A stretch of DNA of 64,000 nucleotides from Protostelium mycophagum (taxonomy: Eukaryota; Evosea; Variosea; Protosteliida; Protosteliaceae): the NCBI GenBank assembly GCA_002081555.1, contig MZNV01002704.1, positions 48,116 to 112,115 of the forward strand. Direction: 5' to 3'. The position numbers and the translations under genes were made by a program. Shown one piece after another: positions 34,853-47,065 of this stretch. How positions within the stretch are numbered: the stretch's first letter is position 1; each line of letters opens with the position of its first letter. The notes beneath the pieces were generated by a model, which made no database searches, was not told the origin of the DNA, and saw only the letters and a list, made by a program, of their open reading frames with translations.

Positions 34853-36361
34853 ATGATCTTCAAGGCCGTACTTCTGCTTTGTCTGGCAGCGCTTGTCGCG
34901 TCCGACTGCGGTTGTGCTTCTGATCTATGCTGCTCTAAATGGGGATAGTGAGTCATATCAAATCAAATACAGATCTGATATTCGAAGTTGTGGCACAGGA
35001 CCACTCTACTGTGACCCTGCTCAAGGATGCCAGCAAAACTGCAACGGAGGTAACACCCCAACCAAGTAGATCATCTTCAGTTATTTATTCTCATAATCTC
35101 CCAGATCAACCGACAGCCCTGCTCCTACTCAACAACCACCTACCACCTCATTCAAGCCAATCCCTCCCACCAACTCCTCTTCTAAGTGGGTCATTTTTTT
35201 TCATCCTGCTATAAGATCATATCTGACCCAAAGAAGGTTCGTCGTTTACCTCGATCAACCTCTTAGCTGGAATCGTGATGCCAAAGAATTCGCCGTGCCA
35301 GGTTCTGTCGATGCATACAGCTACAACGTCGTCAACCTTGCCTTCTGGCTGTCTACCGGTGTTGCAGATGCCGCTCTTGATTGGGCTGCTTTAGGAGACG
35401 ATCAACAGAAGGCTTTTGTCAACACTTTCCACCAACATGGAGTGAAGCTCATGGTCAGCGCCTTCGGTGCCACTGAGTTTCCCACAAGTAAATCTCTTTA
35501 TCGAATATGTCTCGTGCAGACATTTTGTTCTTTGGACAATCAGAGACATCCTAGAAGTTTTTCAGCACGTCTTCGCCCAAACTGTTGTATTAACATCTTT
35601 GCAGACTTGGACGCCACCACCGTGGCTAACAACTTGGCTAACTTCGTGAAGAAGAACAACTTGGACGGTGTGGACATCGACTGGGAGGACAGTGCCGCCT
35701 TCGAGCCCGCTCAGGTATTTTCGCGCCAGTTTCATCATCTACAACGTGCCATCTCCACTCACCCTCCTCAGGCTGGAAAGGGTGAAGCCTGGTTGACCAC
35801 CTTGACCCAGAAGTTGAGAGAACAGCTGCCCAGACCCTACATCATCACGCACGCACCCCAGGCTCCTTACTTTGTCAACAACCCAAGCATCTACCCTAAG
35901 GGTGCTTACCTCGCTGTGCACAGAGATGCAGGTCAAGACATCGACTGGTACAATGTCCAGTTCTACAACCAGGGAGATTCTTCTTGTGAGTTTTCATGCA
36001 TTTTTATTCCGGGAGTTGACATGTTGTAGACGACACTTGTGACAAGCTCTTGTACAAGGCTGGCGGTGGCTTTGACGGAACTGCCCTTTTCGAGATTGTA
36101 AACAACGGTGTAGATGCACAGAAACTAGTCATTGGAAAGCCCATCACCAGAGCTGGAGTCGTCAATACCGGATACATGACCGTAAGATTTTAATTTAGAA
36201 AATATTAAACAAATAAAAATTAATTTAAACTTCAGGTCGATGACTTGGCTGAGTGCATGAAACAAGCCAAAGGAAAGGGATGGAAGGCTGGCGCTATGGG
36301 CTGGGAATTCAAACTCGACACCTTTGGATGGTCCAACACTCTTGCTCAGGCTCTCCACTAA
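34853..36361 (+). CDS. Secreted chitinase, chitin-binding (CBM18) plus GH18
   Basis: The signal peptide MIFKAVLLLCLAALVAS leads to a hevein-like chitin-binding domain (CGCASDLCCSKWGYCG and CDPAQGCQQNC) with the expected cysteines, split by an intron at TGGGGATA. A Thr/Pro/Ser linker follows. The GH18 catalytic barrel then gives VVYLDQPLSWNRD, YNVVNLAFWLS, and the catalytic signature LDGVDIDWED (about 35670), with DIDWYNVQFYNQGDSS downstream and a C-terminal AMGWEFKLDTFGW. The proton-donor Glu is present, so it should be active on chitin. The intron before YDTCDKLLYK ends in TGTTGTAG (36029). It sits next to the secreted peroxidase on the same strand; both fit attack on fungal walls. Confidence 0.93.
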
Positions 36362-36559
36362 TCAATCTGATAAAATTTCCACTGCTTCTCCATATGCAGC
36401 TGATCCTTTGACCAATCTTCCCCATATTTATTCAATAATAATCAATTTAGGTTTCGGCTTGCGGCTTTTCTGTGTTTGGAAAGGAGCTTCTGAGGAACCA
36501 AAAATTTCCTGTATAATATCGCCGTTAGGAGACACAAGGAACGTTCACTGTACGAAAGT

Positions 36560-37799
36560 CTATTTCTTTTCCTTGTCTTGCCCTTCCTTGCTCTTCTCTT
36601 TTTTATCGGCCTCTCCATTTTTCTTCTCGGCCTCTCCCTTCTTCTCCTGCTCCTTCTTCTCTCGTTCTTCTTGCAGGGCATCAACCTTTAGAGGATGAGT
36701 CGGTGCACCTGTTTATTTTGAATATTTTACCTTTCTCTCGGCCTCTCTGTTTTCCAGTTTATTGTTGATGAGGGAGTGCAAAGCGATGACAGAACGGACG
36801 AGGGAGCTGAGATAGATGACAAGCATCATGTCGTTCGTCTTTACGGCGAAATTCTTAGATACCTTCTTGTGTTAAAATGAATGTCATTATTGATTATGAT
36901 GACGTCACCTCTTGTACGTCAAGATTTGGTGCCAAATTGAAGACATCCTGCAGCTGCGAGAGGATGGTGTGGTTAATGGGGAGCTTTTGGTTACAGACAT
37001 TCTCTAAATAAACTCTGATCTCTTTGAGGTGAGAGATGAAGCTTCTGAGAGACAACAGCTTTCCGTTAACTTGTGTAGCGAGAGTGCTGACAGAGGTATC
37101 CTTCACGTCACGCAGGAGGTGTTCCACACCGACCTCTTCTGCCTCCAGAGCACCGATCTCACTGGTGATGTGATGAAATGACAGAGCTGGTGCTTCAGTA
37201 CCATCCTAAATAAACAGTTAGAGCGAAGATAAATTCAAGGTCAGGCAGAAATAATTACCTCTTTCACTTCTTCGACAGCCACGTATGACTTTGTTGGGAT
37301 CTCAAAGTCCTGCTTGGGCTGGACATCGATGATGACATATACAGGGTTTGGTGTGTAGTTTCTGATGATCTCATTTATCGAGAGATCATCTGGTCTGATT
37401 CTAGGTCCAGTGCTGTACCAACCTACGATGTTTTCTCTCGCTGTATTCACAAAATGAGCCAACTAATGAATGACGTGTGAAACACCGCTCACCATTTACT
37501 TTTTTGTACATTGAGTACATGTTTTCGTGGTAGTTGTGATCGAAAAAACAGATACCAGGTGCCATTTCATCCTCTTCAAATGGAACTGATATACATTGAT
37601 TTATAATTCTCAACGTCCAGATAAACCCACCTGCATAGCTGTTTGTGACATCGACTACTCCTTTGTGTACTTCTCCAAGAAGAACTCCAACTACTCTTTT
37701 GTTTGTGTCACGAGCCACACGATTATAGTGATCGACTGTGCTCAATAGTACTAATGGGTGGACAACCACCTTGGTTGGGACGTCAGCCTTCGTGCTCAT
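36560..37799 (-). CDS. PSMD7: 26S proteasome regulatory subunit Rpn8 (PSMD7)
   Basis: The product is a lid subunit of the 19S particle. The N-terminal MPN domain reads [40 protein letters not shown] and [20 protein letters not shown]. The zinc-binding JAMM residues are not complete, as expected for the inactive Rpn8 partner of Rpn11. The helical C-terminal half ([53 protein letters not shown]) matches, and a Lys/Glu-rich tail ends at TAG 36560. About six short introns. It converges with the chitinase gene. Confidence 0.95.
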
Positions 37800-38762
37800 G
37801 TTGAAAGATGTTTTGGCGGACGATTATTTTTGATCTTTGTGACGTCATGAGACACACTTTTGTGACGTCATGTTTTGTCAACAAAATGATCTCTCATCGC
37901 AATTCTGATTTTACAACACAAAGCCGATTCCACTGTCTAGAGTCTCTAATCACTCAATTTTATGTTCTTCTGAAGCAATAAAAAACAGATGGATTAACTG
38001 AAACTAGAATCATGATTTTCGAGACCACATACCCGCATCAACAAATACTCTGCATTGCGAGTTATGCAAGCGGAGCACAGTCAAGAATCAAGGGTCCCAT
38101 TTGCCGTCAGCATGATGGGTCGAATATCAATTGAATCGCAGAATAGAACAGATCGATGTCTCCAAACCAATGCTTAGTCTCCCAACATTCTCTTGTTGAG
38201 TTCCAAAGCGAGAACCTCTCATTGTTGTTCCAGCAAGAGACCACAGGTCACTGGAGGGAACTTTCGTGCATTCCATGCACAACTCAACACACCGAAGTTG
38301 CTCAAAATTTGACACATTTCTAGGAATTTTCATTTCTTGTTTTTCACCGACTTTCTCTGGCACTCAGAGTGCCAAAAGTCGATGAAATACACACCGTGTT
38401 CCCTATCTGCTACAGCCGATGAATCATTCAGTCATTCGGCCCTCACACCACACACGTGAGAACAATCACGTTCTATTTGTTCTCTATACAATCGTTCTGT
38501 ATGATCTGGGATGATAGGTGAGAGGAAACAGTGAGGAGCCGATCACAACACGCACCTCTCTATATATAGGTGGAAGTTGGTCCTGGCGTGATCACGAGTT
38601 TCCTCTTCTGTGCTGAGATCACCACATACAATTTATTAATCTCATCATCGGAAGCATGAATTGACACAGACAGGATGACAAAACAAAGAACACAATTGGA
38701 CAAAGAAGGACCTCAACATCAAACTTTATGTACATGCTGGTGCCAAGATTAGAACATGTTCC
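37800..38762. other. Intergenic, no clear gene
   Basis: Starts at the Rpn8 promoter, which has TTTTGGCGGACG at about 37811-37822. A 78-codon minus frame (38127-38363) has no known family. A TATA-like CTCTATATATAGG lies at about 38558-38570 but no supported gene follows closely on the plus strand. Nothing else seen. Confidence 0.4.
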
Positions 38763-40777
38763 TCAGCCCTCTAACAGGCTCTGGACGGCCTTGTCTGGGT
38801 CCAAGTCATTCGCCAGCAGAGCTTGCTTCACCGAATTTTCGTCGAATCCTGCCTCGGTCAGAACTGGTAATTTTTGGCATTTTTATCGTAAAACGCACCA
38901 CAGATTTTTAATAAAAAATATTGATCACGTAAACTAGAATATTTCTTTCAATCTACAATCGCATCTACAACATACCTAATTCCATCAAATTCTTCATGCT
39001 GGTCATAAATGACCCCGCCTGCGCCATATTATTCCTAAAGATAGAGAGTGCTTCCTCGATCTGCAACTCGTCAGTGACATTACGATGACAGGTATCACGT
39101 GACCTGATCTGGGGTTACCCCTAAACCTGCGAAATTTCTGCTCTCTCGGAGATATGCCCAGGCTTTTTCAAAATCACCAGAATATTTCAGCAAATTTTTG
39201 ACAACTTCCTCCTTGCCAAAATTCTGCAAAAATCAATTTCAATTTCCCAGAAAAATTCAATTCCGATTATTCACGTGAAAGTCGCGGGGTCAACCGCGAA
39301 ATAGTTTTTTGTATTTGTGGCGGGAAAGTGCGTTGGATTTTTCGCAATAGGATAATTTTGATTTTGCTTGTATAATAAATTCACACAACTTGTTCTGCGA
39401 ACCACGATTTTCACAGAACTTTTTACAGTAGAAACTGATCACGTCACACTCGGACCAATACATTGTGCCACATTACAACTACAAACCAAATAAAGATGAA
39501 AATCTCACGTGTTCCCTCAGTTTTTGGTAGTCTGTGACAAAATTAATCAGCCGCAGCTCATCTTCATAACCGACAGCATCTGTGCCAATGTCTATAGCTT
39601 CTAAGGACATGCCCAGCTCGACTAATGTCTTATACACACGTTCCTGTGAATCTTCAGTCGTTGTAGATGGTGAAGATATTATTTTTTTCTACAATTTATT
39701 GTGGCGCTTTTGCGGTTACTTGGCACTTTTAAATCACGATAATTACTATTCGCTCCGAAGGCATAAAATAGTATAATAAAAAGAATATATTTATTTATTT
39801 TTTCTTTCAAAATATCAACATTTTTTGCCACGAGATCTTCTCCCAAATTCAATATAGACACGTCCATGCCACGGCAAAGCCGCAGCATACCGCGCTTACC
39901 GTGATCGACACGTTAACTCACATGCTTCGATGATTGAAAATCGACTCTCATCGGTGAGTCCGGCGGTGCTTCAAAATGATTCTGTCCCGCCGAGTTCTTT
40001 GTGCCGGTGATTTCAACACCATCACGCTCGAAATGGAGGCCGATCAGATCACCGGTACTGGGGTTACTGTCTTTAAGACCTCTCTTGTTTTTTATAGAGT
40101 TCCAAGCGCGCTCCTCTGCAGCGAGCTGTTTCTTTCTGGCTTCTTCCACCTACGATTTTTATTTTCTTGGAATATGAACGTTCGAAGAAAAATCTGTTGA
40201 AAAATAAATGTGAAATCTATTGTCTTCAACAACACTAGGTTAGGATGTCTAAAACGATTCTTGTCTGAATGGAAATGATTTAAATACAGTCACAAGATAC
40301 ATTTCAAGTGTACGTTCTGTGAAGTTGACGCTACAAACAGCACACAAAGAAGATGACGTCACTTACAAGAACATGAATAAGAATAAAGATATTTTAAATA
40401 CCTCGACAATTTTCTGTTCGTGAATCGATGAGATCGTCTCCAATTCTACATGGAAATTGTAAGTGAAGGGAACCACCTGATCATCAATCAGTCAAGTCAA
40501 TCTCAATCTGTGTGAGCTCACTGGCTTTCTCCCGCTCTCATAATCAGCTAATTCAGCGAGCAGATCAGATGGCAGCGAAATCTATGGATATGACATCAAT
40601 CGATTTGTCGTTTTGACGAACGTCAATCTTATGAAAATAGCTGATGAAACTCACTTGTTCCCTAGAGAGAGGATGGACAGATAAGGACGAAGATGTAATA
40701 CAATGATAACTTGAACACGAATACTGCGGTTCTTGCCCTCTTAGTTCGTTCAAGAGGTATTCCAATGGCTCTGTCAT
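38763..40777 (-). CDS. UBA-domain protein
   Basis: The start at 40777 gives MTEPLEYLLNELRGQE. A helical segment (VEEARKKQLAAEERAWNSIK) is followed by a region with LIGLHFERDGVEITG. A series of small helical repeats then resembles UBA folds: LVELGMSLEAIDIGTDAVGY, VVKNLLKYSGDFEKAWAYLR, and the C-terminal LTEAGFDENSVKQALLANDL then DPDKAVQSLLEG before TGA at 38763. The last is a good ubiquitin-associated domain, which binds ubiquitin. The intron at 38.94-38.98 kb holds two GTTGTAG-type words just after its donor. Partner and process are not known; a shuttle or autophagy-adaptor role is guesswork. Confidence 0.6.
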
Positions 40778-40874
40778 CCTTGTGTCTGATTTCTATGAAT
40801 CACATTGCAGAGGTGTCTCGTTGTTTTCTGTCAAAGCGAAACACCTTTTTCATTCACGGTTTCATCTGCCACAC

Positions 40875-41973
40875 ATGAGGGGTGCTGTCATTCTCATCTT
40901 TGTCTTCGCTGCAGTTTTTGCGTCTGCCCAATTTTATCAGGGTGGTCTTCCTCCTCCAGTGACTAGAGTGAGTCTTGTCGTCATTCACAATGTGGTTCAA
41001 ATTACACAATTTCGTGTTTCCAAAGACATCAGCGCAGCATGTTTATGTCTTCGCGATCACCTGGGACATTATCCATAAAGATTAAATTGACTTGGCATAG
41101 TCACAAGCCAAGAGAGATGACCCTCCCGCCGATCCCACCAAGCACAAGGTTGATTGGGAGAAAGTCATTAACCTTGGCGAAAAAGGTTGGGACATCCTCA
41201 AGGCAGGAAAGGCCGTCGTCGATGTGAAGACCACATACGCCACTGCGACCCCGGTGAGTTCTGAGACGCGCAATATTCAAAGTAGAACCTTCATGACAGA
41301 GCTGTAAAAACTTACCAACGACACACCGGAAACATACATCATCTCGCTGTGATCACCATTTTTATTGACTGAGCCCAGGCTGGAGTAGAGAAATGGGACG
41401 ATCTTTCTGGCTGGCAAACACCCATGACTGTGCCCTCCGCTCTTCAGATCAAGAACGCTTTCAAGCAGACCGTTTTCACCTTCAACTTCACCATCGTCTA
41501 CACTTATGGAGGACAGTACGAAGGAAAAGGAAACTATCTCACTCACGTCGGTATTCTCCCCACTAACGTCAAGGTGAAGCTCTTGAAATTCTCTTTGCTT
41601 CATGTCGTTGTGGTTTGTGCTATTCTTGCCTCTGCTGCAAAGATCAGAGCTGATGAACGCAGTCTTGGTGGGGTCTGAAGACTGATGTGACCAGCGAGGT
41701 GGTCTCCACTGTCAATGGTAAGAGTTTGTGTCTTTAAATCCACCGTCAAAAAACAGGACCCGGAAAATAGGAAAAATAGTCTGAAGTCTGACAGTTGGTA
41801 ATTCCACACACCCTATCGCTGCGATCCAGTTGGACCTTCACTACACCATTGATTACACGGTAAAGAAGGTAAAAAGAAATGGTGTCTGGTCCAGTAATTG
41901 AACCTCGCAGACTCAAGGAGCTCGTTCTTGGTGGATCAGAGGAGATGGCGACATGAAGGAGTTGACTGCTTAA
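40875..41973 (+). CDS. Secreted protein of unknown function
   Basis: The signal peptide MRGAVILIFVFAAVFASAQF is clear. Exons then give WEKVINLGEKGWDILKAGKA, VVDVKTTYATATP, WQTPMTVPSALQIKNAFKQT, VFTFNFTIVYTYGGQYEGKG, SWWGLKTDVTSEVVSTVNVG, THPIAAIQLDLHYTIDYT and SWWIRGDGDMKEL, ending in TAA at 41973. Beta-rich alternation after residue 80 and the N-terminal helix suggest a small secreted beta-sandwich. All introns are GT-AG and in phase, except that the one after LPTNVK has an alternative frame. No family recognised. Confidence 0.65.
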
Positions 41974-42209
41974 AGTGGATCCATCATGCACAAGATAAAC
42001 AATAGTACATTGTATCATTTTCATTCTGTGTATTTTCGTTTTGTGTTTTTTCTTGTACAGTTTGCCTCGACTATAAACTCGTTCGTGATGAGCACATCCT
42101 CTATATTTGTGCCCAAGTATTTATATGTAATTGAAAATCGTAAAGTGAGCGGCCTCTGTTGGCCCTGCACCTCGGTAATCTGTAATGATAATTAATTAAC
42201 AATCGTCGA

Positions 42210-43834
42210 TCAAGAGAAATGTCGCACTTTGAGCTGGAATGGAGTGGATGACATTGTCTTTCGATCGATGATCATGGTCTTTCCTCTCATGCTGATTAAC
42301 ATCTCCTGTTCATTGTCGCACAGTGGTACACCATCCCGATCAGCCAGCTGGACCGTAACTATTGGTGCGTCTATGTTATTCCAGTCTTGTAGCTGCAATG
42401 GATCAAACTCAAAAGATATAATCAATGGAAAATGAGTAGTGGACCCACTTTGTTGCCTGCCAGCCTGATCACTGGTTGCGGTGTTAGATAGCGAGTTTCT
42501 TTAACGTAAGACTTCCTCTGTTTGAACCTCATGAGTTCTGCTAAGACGAACGTCCCTGTCTTGCTGGCGATCTGTCCATTGTCTGCATCCAGCTGCTCGG
42601 TCCACTCGAACGGGGCTGGTATCCTTCAGACACCCAGGGTCACTATCAAACCACCTCACCTGGCTGGCTAAATCCCACTATATTCTGTATTTGAAATGGC
42701 ATAGTCAACGGCGCATGCAGCGCAGCACTATCCTCTAAAAGTCTTCTCGGCGTCAGATTTTCTGGAAGAGGCATTGGCTGTGTAGTCGTCTTTCCCAGTG
42801 TGGAGTAGTCCTCAAAGAGGACTTGAAACTCCATCTTAAAGTGATCGTTGGTGAAAAAAGGGAGCAGGAAGCCATTCTATAGGCAGATCTGTTCCGCATG
42901 GGCCCTGTCAGTTGAAATCTCTATGTGAAATTTACTTTAAAAGAAGGAGAATTGTCGGTGAATGGTGCTTCCAAGGGATTCTGCTGTCTTTGTGGTACAT
43001 CTTTATCTATATCTAAACGGTGAGGATGGTCAGAGGCCGAAGGGATTCTCGATGCTATTGTTGTATTGTTATTAATAGACGAAAATCGCTTTTAAGAGAA
43101 ATAGAAACTGAAGGTGGCACTTAGACCCGATTCTTGTCTTTTTCATCTTTTTAATCCGTCAACGAACACGGTGAATATCACGTCATCCGCTGTTTTAGAA
43201 CTTGGACTTTCGGAGTGGAAACCACAAGATGGGAAGCAAAGACATCACGTGATCAATCAATGTTCCACGGTGATGTCATGCCGTAAAAATGAATTTTCAC
43301 TCGCAGTGTTCTATCATCATTCATTCGAATTGAATTATGGCCCAAGAGAAATTGTACTCTGCGAAAAACGAAATATATTGTGGGTAGTGGTGGTTCTCTC
43401 AGAAGGTTTGCTGGAGGTGGTTGTGCTTCTCGGAGCTCTTTCTTGGCGCTGAAAAAGAGCGAGTAATTGTGCACAACAATAGTATCATTGTCCTTCTGGT
43501 AATTTCTGGCTCTTAGTCCCGGGGCATTTTTGCACCTTTCCAACTCCAGGTGTATGCTCAATTATTCCTGAGAGCTCTCAGACAGATTTGAAATTTCATC
43601 AAATATTATGTTCACGTGCGAAGCAAGATGCCACGTTAAAAGTCATCTGTCAGCTCTCAGCTCCATTTGTATTTTACAACCAGCCCGGGCTGATCTCAAG
43701 ACGGAGAATTTCTGCGTGAACTGACCCTGCGAAAAAAGGTAGAAAAACACTGTTAAGTGACCGTGTACTTCGGAGAAATCGTGAGCTAAAGCCGTAATGC
43801 TTCTCAGCATTTTCCTATTTTCGGCAGAAGACAT
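42210..43834 (-). CDS. Hypothetical multi-exon protein
   Basis: A series of minus-strand exons starts at MSSAENRKMLRSITALAHDF (43834) and ends with MSSTPFQLKVRHFS before the stop at 42210. Recognisable coding blocks: IHLELERCKNAPGLRARNYQ (43.5 kb), SSKTADDVIFTVFVDGLK (43.15 kb), TIASRIPSASDHPHRL (43.05 kb), MEFQVLFEDYSTLGKTTTQP (42.8 kb), GTFVLAELMRFKQRKSY (42.55 kb) and NNIDAPIVTVQLADRDGVPL (42.35 kb). The second half looks beta-rich. The join between the first two exons is unresolved (a TGA follows ELRAD). No family recognised; a beta-barrel or Ig-like regulator is possible. Confidence 0.45.
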
Positions 43835-44149
43835 GCACTATTAATACCGGAAAATAGAGCTTCCATTACTCCGGTTCCCTGAAAGTGGTGGCTTCTGCTA
43901 AGCTAAAATGTCAAATCTAGCACGAGTCAGGAATATTCTCAGATACTAACTCCGGGTCCAGGTTGTGGTCAGCTAAGGGTGACGCCTTGTGATGGATTAG
44001 GAATATATTGGCTGCTTAAGACCTGATATGAATCTACCCAAAGGGGGCATGCAATTACCCTCAGTGTCCGCTTATCAGAACGAAGCCTGTCTCGAAGCAA
44101 CAAGATTTCCTGGTCAGTGGTCATTCTCACCAACCAGTGAAACAGAGAC

Positions 44150-45193
44150 ATGCCTTTCCCTTCTCTTCCCAAGCTCAGGCTGACTGGTTCTGCCCCAGCA
44201 TCTAGCCGCTGTGTGATGAGTTCGAGGGGCTCTGCAGAAAAACTAGAATCTTCAGAGACGTCAACTACTCCCTTGACGAGGAAGCTGCAGCAGGACCAAA
44301 TCAAACTTCGCCACTTTGATTTTTTCAAGACAGTAGGAAGTGGGAGTTTCGGTCAAGTGAACCTGTGCCAACACCTTCAAACCGGACAGTTGATGGTGAT
44401 CAAGAAGATCCTCCGAACAGAGAGAACACTACCAATCATACAAGCGGAGATCGAGGCCGGTCAACGATTACAACATGACAACATCGTGAAATACAAGTAC
44501 AACTTTGAAGACGTCGATAGCGCATATATCGTCTTAGAGTACATCCCTGGTTCAGACCTGTTCGATTTTATGGATAAGAGAAATTTCAAACCCCTGAAAG
44601 AGGACGAAGCAAGACCCCTCATGCAGTGCATCGCCTCCGCCATCGAATTCGCGCACCGAAAAGGCGTCAGCCATTTGGACTTGAAGCCTGAAAATGTACG
44701 CAGTTCTATTCTTTTTTCGTTCGAGACTGATCGGAAATTTCAGATCATGATCTGTGGACCAGGTGCGCAAGCAAAGGTCATCGACTTCGGGCTTTCAATG
44801 AGATCAGACCGACAGTCGAGTCGCTGGGTTGGAAGTGCAAGCTATGCCGCTCCTGAGATCCTCCTCCACCGACCGTATCTTCCGTCGAAAGCTGATGTCT
44901 GGTCATTAGGGATCATCTTCTTCATCATGCTGCAAGGGATCACACCGTTTGAGCAGCACCAATTCCACCAGTGCCTATGGAGAGGTGTCCAGCCTGCACT
45001 ACCGCCATCACCGGCACCAATGTCGAGGGAGGCCGTACAGCTGATTGAGGGCATGCTGTGCATCGATGAAGAGAAGAGACTTGACATGACCCAAGTTTTG
45101 AACCACCCATTTTTGAAAAAGAGACCGTTGAGAAGAACTGATAATGTATATATGAATCGAAGATCCAACCAAGAAATAAACATCATGTGTTGA
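44150..45193 (+). CDS. CAMK-like serine/threonine protein kinase
   Basis: A complete kinase domain: the glycine loop VGSGSFGQVNLC, the ATP-binding Lys in MVIKKIL, the alpha-C Glu in IIQAEIEAGQ, the catalytic loop HLDLKPEN, DFG in KVIDFGLS, APE in YAAPEILL, and the conserved DVWSLGI. HLD instead of HRD is common in CAMK-group kinases, so activity is expected. One intron (about 44696-44744, GTACGC...GAAATTTCAG) interrupts after KPEN. The start is the ATG at 44150, though MSSRGSAEK at about 44215 is also possible. The C-terminus beyond LNHPFLKKRP is short with no extra domain. Confidence 0.9.
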   Translation: MPFPSLPKLRLTGSAPASSRCVMSSRGSAEKLESSETSTTPLTRKLQQDQIKLRHFDFFKTVGSGSFGQVNLCQHLQTGQLMVIKKILRTERTLPIIQAEIEAGQRLQHDNIVKYKYNFEDVDSAYIVLEYIPGSDLFDFMDKRNFKPLKEDEARPLMQCIASAIEFAHRKGVSHLDLKPENVRSSILFSFETDRKFQIMICGPGAQAKVIDFGLSMRSDRQSSRWVGSASYAAPEILLHRPYLPSKADVWSLGIIFFIMLQGITPFEQHQFHQCLWRGVQPALPPSPAPMSREAVQLIEGMLCIDEEKRLDMTQVLNHPFLKKRPLRRTDNVYMNRRSNQEINIMC

Positions 45194-45471
45194 GTTCAGC
45201 TCTTAGTAAGACCTCATTTGAATGCGAAGGTACTCAAGATGCCTTTTCATCTTGTCACCAAGGTTCTGAAGTTCTTGTGCACGTATTCTCTCAACAATGA
45301 GCGTGTCAAACGTTAAAGCCATTATAAATTCATAGGCTTGTGATCGTTGTTTGGTGTTCCCCAGGGGGCAAAGTCGATAGAATGGAGATGTTAATTTGTG
45401 GAGAATAACATTAGGTAACTTAGTGTGCGACACACCAATTGATTCATATGTATTTTTTTAATTGTTGAAAA

Positions 45472-45672
45472 GGTGTACAACATCCTGCAGTAGTGCAAAG
45501 CTGGTGTTATACGTAGAGCGGGTGTCTTCGCAAGCTCAGACAAGATCCCACCCTCCTCGAGAAAAATTAATTTAGTCAAGATCCGACAGCAGTGCTGCGG
45601 TATCAGTCGACTAAACTGATAAGAACAGATACTACACTTGATCTAAGCTTGTAAAAGCCGAGAAGCTGCTGA
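45472..45672 (-). ncRNA. U2: U2 spliceosomal snRNA, copy 2
   Basis: Nearly identical to copy 1 across about 200 nt, same strand. It has the same stem I, GTGTAGTA, Sm-like AATTAATTTTTC and 3' stem-loops. Differences cluster in the 3' part (for example GCAGTAGTGC here against GCAGCAGTGC in copy 1, and TTATACGTAG against TCATACGCAG). Flanks are unrelated, so only the RNA unit has been copied or homogenised. Confidence 0.93.
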
Positions 45673-45676
45673 GGGT

Positions 45677-46208
45677 GTCAATTAATAATTGATATATGCT
45701 TTTCTATTGAGATATAACATTGTGGGTATACCATGTGTTACATTTTGATATAATTATAAATTTCATTGTGGGTGCATCAAAGCAGTTTATGGGAACGGAA
45801 TACCCACATCTTCCTCTATTTTGGGGTTTCAAACAAGCCCATGGAACCGAATGTGCTCGATGCATCCAAGGAGTGCAACAGAAGAGAAATGGAGACATCT
45901 ATACAGAACATACACGGTTGATATCAGTTTCAAAATATTGGTGGAACCTTCATCTTAACGTGAGAAAGTGTTGATACAACACACCGAAACCTGATCAAAT
46001 GCATACACAACTTCCATGAGCGCAGGAATGAGACACTAAGCAACAAAGAATCTTTGTCAACCTCGAGCTTGGTATCATATCATCAAGACAAAAAGAGGTG
46101 TCGTACTCTGCCGATACGAAACATGGCATGTACATATGCAGAAAGCGAGCTCTTTTTGGTGTTTTTATATTCAAATTTGTGGTGATGAGACAAAATGATC
46201 GAGGCTGT
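45677..46208. other. Intergenic between U2 copy 2 and PEMT
   Basis: The U2 promoter should lie here, above 45677. The flank is AT-rich. Short frames on both strands (for example 45720-45974 plus) have no family features. Confidence 0.4.
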
Positions 46209-47065
46209 TCACTTCCTTTTTGTGTTTTTCTTGGAATAGATCCTGGCCATATGAGGTCCCTGACAATCATCACGATTCATCCCATCATGTTATCACACCA
46301 TACCTCCACATATTTGACAGAAACATAGAATACAAGCATCAAGAAGATGGTGATGTCTGAGCAATCGTCAAAAGTTGTCGAAGATTTAATTCATGTGTAA
46401 AATGAGAGCAAATTTAAATTACCCACATAGACCTGATAGAGATTGGTAATATATCGCGGCACCAAGCATCGCGACGGCTGTACCGACGTATTGGGGGTCA
46501 GAGAGGTAGCGGAAGGGTCCATTTGTAACCTGTAGACACGGTCAGATGTATGGGTGTCTGAATGTTAAGGCTTACTGGTGCATTGAAAAGGAATCCAAAG
46601 CTGTCTCCATTGTACATTCCTATTGGATCATGATCAGACAAAGATGATTGAGAAACATATATGACGGATCAACCTTTGATGCCTAAAGTCTGAAGGGTCC
46701 ATAGATTCAGTCCTATTCCAACAGCCATCAGAAAATATGAGGTCGAAAACCACAGCCATCTGGAATCTCCCATCACGATGGGAAACTGTTTGTCTTTAGA
46801 TGATGATCATGGACCTTCGCACTTACCGAACCAGTGTCTGCCTGGAGTTGCTGATTGATGAAGTGATCACGTATGAGGGCGCTGATAACTAAATAAACCG
46901 CGTAAAAGTAGATGGCATTCTTTCCCAACAGCTGAACATTGTCAGATAGACATCATAATGAATACGAACCTTGGAGAAAATCTTCGTATTATATTCAAGT
47001 TGTGCGGTTGCATTATAATTGATGACGTGCAAAGCGATGGCTACGATGGCCAAAGTGAAGCTCAT
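46209..47065 (-). CDS. PEMT: Phosphatidylethanolamine N-methyltransferase
   Basis: This ER membrane enzyme converts phosphatidylethanolamine to phosphatidylcholine with S-adenosylmethionine. The start at 47065 gives MSFTLAIVAIALHVINYNAT. Hydrophobic helices follow (YFYAVYLVISALI; YFLMAVGIGLNLWTLQTLG). The conserved catalytic region is KGMYNGDSFGFLFNAPVTNG then PFRYLSDPQYVGTAVAMLGA, aligning with the PEMT GDYFGIL...PFN..DNPMYWGS. A last helix (ITIFLMLVFYVSVKYVE) and the tail GPHMARIYSKKNTKRK end at TGA 46209. Size (about 190-200 residues) and four helices fit the single-domain animal-type enzyme. The final two introns are inferred from phase. Confidence 0.85.

Noticed and set aside
45203-45433. 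76-codon minus-strand frame after the kinase gene
   Set aside because: Coding-like in places (ALTFDTLIVERIRAQELQNL) but no start, splice partner or family could be shown.
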